A program made the position numbers and the translations under genes. A stretch of DNA of 35,111 nt from positions 1 through 35,111 of the forward strand of contig JAAWOG010000039.1 in NCBI GenBank assembly GCA_022799355.1, in the 5' to 3' direction. Position 1 is the first letter of the stretch, and every line of letters starts with the position of its first letter. Source of the stretch: Lachnospiraceae bacterium. Lineage in GTDB: Bacteria; Bacillota; Clostridia; Lachnospirales; Lachnospiraceae. The notes below the pieces were generated by a model. The model had not been told where the DNA came from. It saw only the letters and a list, made by a program, of their open reading frames with translations, and searched no databases. Shown piece by piece: positions 32,952-35,111 of this stretch.

Positions 32952-34073
32952 ATGGGTTATTTAGGTGAAGAGATCAAAAAACTGGGATTCGGGCTGATGC
33001 GTCTGCCCCAGAAGGACGGTGCGATCGATGTGGAGCAGACAAAGGAGATGGTGGATCTGTTTATGGATGCCGGCTTTACATACTTCGATACGGCGTGGGC
33101 GTATGCGGGAAGTGAGGACGCGATCCGTCAGGCGCTGGTGGAGCGTTATCCGAGGGAAAGCTACCAGCTTGCAACGAAGAATGCGGCCTGGATCGACTGC
33201 AAGACGAGAGAAGACGCCGTCAGACAGTTTGATGTGTCCCTTGCGCAGACCGGAGCGGGCTATTTTGATTTTTATCTGCTGCATAATCTGGGGGAGGGCA
33301 GGTCTCATTATTTTGACGATTTTGATCTGTGGAGCTGGATTCAGGAGAAAAAGAAGGAAGGTCTGGTAAAGCACATCGGATTTTCGTTTCATTCCACGCC
33401 GGAGGAACTGGAAGAGATTCTTAAGGCTCATCCGGAGATGGAATTTGTGCAGCTGCAGATCAATTACGGCGACTGGGAGAACCCGGCGGTGCAGTCCGGG
33501 CGCTGCTATGAACTGGCAAGAAAATACGGAAAACCCGTTATTATTATGGAGCCGGTGAAGGGCGGTATGCTGGCAACGCCGCCGGAGTCCGTGGAAAAAT
33601 TATTGAAGGCGGCAGAGCCGGAGAGTTCCGCGGCATCCTGGGCGGTTCGCTTTGCGGCTGACCTGGAGGGCGTTATCACGGTGCTTTCGGGGATGAGCAA
33701 TGTGGAGCAGATGAAAGACAATCTTTCTTACATGAAATCTTTTACGGGGCTTACGGATGCACAGAGAAAAGTGCTGGGAGAGGCGAGGGAGGAATTAAAA
33801 AAGATTCCGCTGATTCCCTGTACGTCATGTAATTACTGCGCGAAAGTATGTCCTATGAACATCGGTATTTCCGGTTCCTTTACGGCCATGAATTATCTGA
33901 CGCTCTACAACAATAAAGGGAGGGCAAAAAATCAGGAGGGATGGCTGGTGGAAGGCCACGGCCTGAAACATGCGGACGCCTGTATCAAGTGCGGCAGATG
34001 TGAGGAAGCCTGCCCGCAGCATATCGCGATCCGGGAGACTTTGGAGAAGGTGAGTGAGGTACTGCTGAAATAG
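32952..34073 (+). CDS. Aldo/keto reductase with two C-terminal 4Fe-4S motifs
   Basis: This 373-residue protein has an aldo/keto reductase barrel (about 1-280): GFGLMRLPQKDG, the Asp and Tyr in DTAWAYAGSEDAIRQAL, the Lys in ATKNAAW, the His in FYLLHNLG. After it comes a ferredoxin-like part with CTSCNYCAKVCPMN and CIKCGRCEEACPQH, two 4Fe-4S sets. This domain order is found in a family of anaerobe oxidoreductases. Function is unknown; no obvious folate role is apparent, although folB-folK starts only 2 nt after its stop. The ATG at 32952 has AAGGAGAG upstream, a very strong site. Confidence 0.88.
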   Translation: MGYLGEEIKKLGFGLMRLPQKDGAIDVEQTKEMVDLFMDAGFTYFDTAWAYAGSEDAIRQALVERYPRESYQLATKNAAWIDCKTREDAVRQFDVSLAQTGAGYFDFYLLHNLGEGRSHYFDDFDLWSWIQEKKKEGLVKHIGFSFHSTPEELEEILKAHPEMEFVQLQINYGDWENPAVQSGRCYELARKYGKPVIIMEPVKGGMLATPPESVEKLLKAAEPESSAASWAVRFAADLEGVITVLSGMSNVEQMKDNLSYMKSFTGLTDAQRKVLGEAREELKKIPLIPCTSCNYCAKVCPMNIGISGSFTAMNYLTLYNNKGRAKNQEGWLVEGHGLKHADACIKCGRCEEACPQHIAIRETLEKVSEVLLK

Positions 34074-34075
34074 TG

Positions 34076-34909
34076 ATGAACCAGATTAAAATCAAAAACC
34101 TCAAAATATTTGCCTATCACGGCGTTTATGATCAGGAGAAGGAGCAGGGACAGAACTTTGTAGTAAATGCGGTTTTGTATGTCGATACGGAAGGGGCGGG
34201 AGAGAGCGATCAGATTGCGGATGCCGTGGATTACGGCGCGGTCTGCCTTTTTATGGATGAGTACCTGCGGGAGAACCGGTTTGATCTGCTGGAAGCGGTG
34301 ACAAGGCATACGGCAAGGGAATTGCTGTTTGCCTTTCCGGGGATTCAAAAGTTGGAACTGGAAGTGGAAAAGCCGGATGCCCCGATTCCGCTGCGTTTTA
34401 AGAGTGTTTCGGTCAGGATTGAGATGGGCTGGCATCGGATTTATGTTGCGCTCGGTTCCAATATGGGAGATCGGCTTAAGTTTCTGGAGCGGGCGGTTTC
34501 CAATTTGCAGGAAGATCCCTGTTTCAGAAATATCAGGGTTTCGGATTACATGGAGACAGCGCCCTACGGCGGTGTGGAGCAGGATGATTTTCTGAACGGC
34601 GTGATGGAGGCGGAAACCATCTACAGCCCCCGGGAGCTGCTTAAGAGACTGCAGAGGGAGGAACAGCTTGCGGGAAGAGTGCGGGATGTCCGGTGGGGGC
34701 CAAGGACGCTGGATCTGGATATTCTGTTTTATGATGATCTTGTGCTTACGGAGAGAGATCTTTTTGTGCCCCATCTGGATATGAAAAACAGAAAGTTCGT
34801 GTTAGAGCCCCTTTCGGAACTTGCACCGTTTTTGGTGCATCCGGTATACCGAAGGACGGTGAGGGAGCTTTTGGCGGAACTTGACGGGAAGGATGCGGAT
34901 GCAGGCTGA
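34076..34909 (+). CDS. folBK: Bifunctional dihydroneopterin aldolase/HPPK (FolB-FolK)
   Basis: This 277-residue fusion has FolB at about 1-117 (IKIKNLKIFAYHGVYDQEKE, then AVDYGAVC) and FolK at about 119-277. The FolK part shows ALGSNMGDRLKFLE and VRWGPRTLDLDILFYDD, the ATP and pterin sites. The two enzymes make hydroxymethyl-dihydropterin and then its diphosphate, the substrate of FolP. The ATG at 34076 sits 2 nt after the preceding gene's stop; a GTG at 34073 overlaps that stop. Fused FolB-FolK is common in Clostridia. It ends the cluster in this window. Confidence 0.95.
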   Translation: MNQIKIKNLKIFAYHGVYDQEKEQGQNFVVNAVLYVDTEGAGESDQIADAVDYGAVCLFMDEYLRENRFDLLEAVTRHTARELLFAFPGIQKLELEVEKPDAPIPLRFKSVSVRIEMGWHRIYVALGSNMGDRLKFLERAVSNLQEDPCFRNIRVSDYMETAPYGGVEQDDFLNGVMEAETIYSPRELLKRLQREEQLAGRVRDVRWGPRTLDLDILFYDDLVLTERDLFVPHLDMKNRKFVLEPLSELAPFLVHPVYRRTVRELLAELDGKDADAG

Positions 34910-34981
34910 GCCGATGTTCTTTGATTTGACCGGCATTGGCTGAATAATGGCATATAAAAAAGACGGCGATACGAAAACGAG

Positions 34982-35009
34982 GTCATTTAGTTACAATGTC
35001 ATTAAGTTA
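34982..35009. repeat. 12-bp direct repeat
   Basis: GTCATTTAGTTA (34982-34993) and GTCATTAAGTTA (34998-35009) differ by one base at a 16-bp period. They precede the nested hairpin at 35026-35089 and may be part of the same dispersed element. The remaining bases of 34910-35111 show no gene. Confidence 0.6.
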
Positions 35010-35025
35010 GCGCTTTAGCCTAGCC

Positions 35026-35089
35026 GTGAGGAACATAAAATGCTTAAGGAGCCCGTTAAAAAGCGTCGGCACTTAACGAGGTTCCTTAC
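35026..35089. repeat. Nested hairpin, probably a dispersed intergenic element cut by the window end
   Basis: GTGAGGAAC (35026-35034) pairs with GTTCCTTAC (35081-35089) with one G.U, and CGTTAA (35054-35059) with TTAACG (35073-35078) inside it. No T-tract follows. The sequence resembles something I believe is repeated in Lachnospiraceae genomes, but I cannot confirm it here. It differs in sequence from the CGGAACT-tailed elements. Confidence 0.5.
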
Positions 35090-35111
35090 GAGTTTAGTGT
35101 CCGCTACGCTG

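Overview
The window looks like chromosomal DNA of an anaerobic Firmicute of the Clostridia, most likely a Lachnospiraceae member. The grounds are moderate GC, strong AGGAGG-type ribosome binding sites, the dgt-dnaG-rpoD-trmK-Nif3 gene order, a TGS/uridine-kinase fusion, a FolB-FolK fusion, two PF06541 membrane proteins, an Rpn-family PD-(D/E)XK protein and a class A RNase P RNA. A sigma-D type promoter in front of a chemoreceptor suggests a motile organism. The genus cannot be fixed from sequence reading alone.

Layout. 1-2312 is eroded accessory DNA: a possible helix-turn-helix remnant, a DUF3298-like protein with no obvious export signal, and the 3' half of a RecG-like/AlbA ATP-binding gene that begins right at the stop codon of potC. 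2313-5624 (minus) is potC, potB, potA and a PII-like regulator; no potD follows potC. 5791-6189 (minus) is a small unknown protein with its own terminator and a sigma-D-like promoter. 6533-15446 (plus) is the macromolecular-synthesis block: dgt, dnaG, rpoD, trmK, a Nif3-like protein, a nucleoside kinase and a YhfC-type intramembrane protease. The RNase P RNA (15514-15881) follows with promoter and terminator. 15964-21285 holds a trypsin-like protease with an internal 13-residue repeat, two CobW-type GTPases (one very His-rich, one fused to a TIGR03943/YcgQ-like domain), a YlmH-like S4 protein and a PF06541 protein. A bidirectional terminator separates these from an AGCS sodium:amino-acid symporter (minus). 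A chemoreceptor, a nitroreductase, pyrB-pyrI, a PH-domain protein and a second PF06541 protein come next. 28529-34909 is a folate cluster: folC, folE, an HD phosphohydrolase, an Rpn-family gene, folP, an aldo/keto reductase with two 4Fe-4S motifs, and folB-folK.

The most unusual signal is a family of intergenic nested-hairpin elements, about 109-115 bp per unit. They lie directly in front of the ribosome binding sites of dnaG, the Nif3 gene and pyrB. Each complete unit has an inner stem and an outer stem. The outer arms differ in sequence between loci but still pair, and each leader ends in the same CGGAACT tail 17-24 nt before the start codon. One locus is an exact 4 x 109 bp tandem array; another holds units at 115 and 114 bp spacing with separately paired arms. 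Other nested structures lie between dnaG and rpoD and at the right end of the window.

Functionally, the block combines DNA replication and transcription initiation, dNTP and pyrimidine metabolism, tetrahydrofolate synthesis, polyamine uptake and putative metal (zinc) handling. All product calls come from motif and family recognition by eye; no database search was run.
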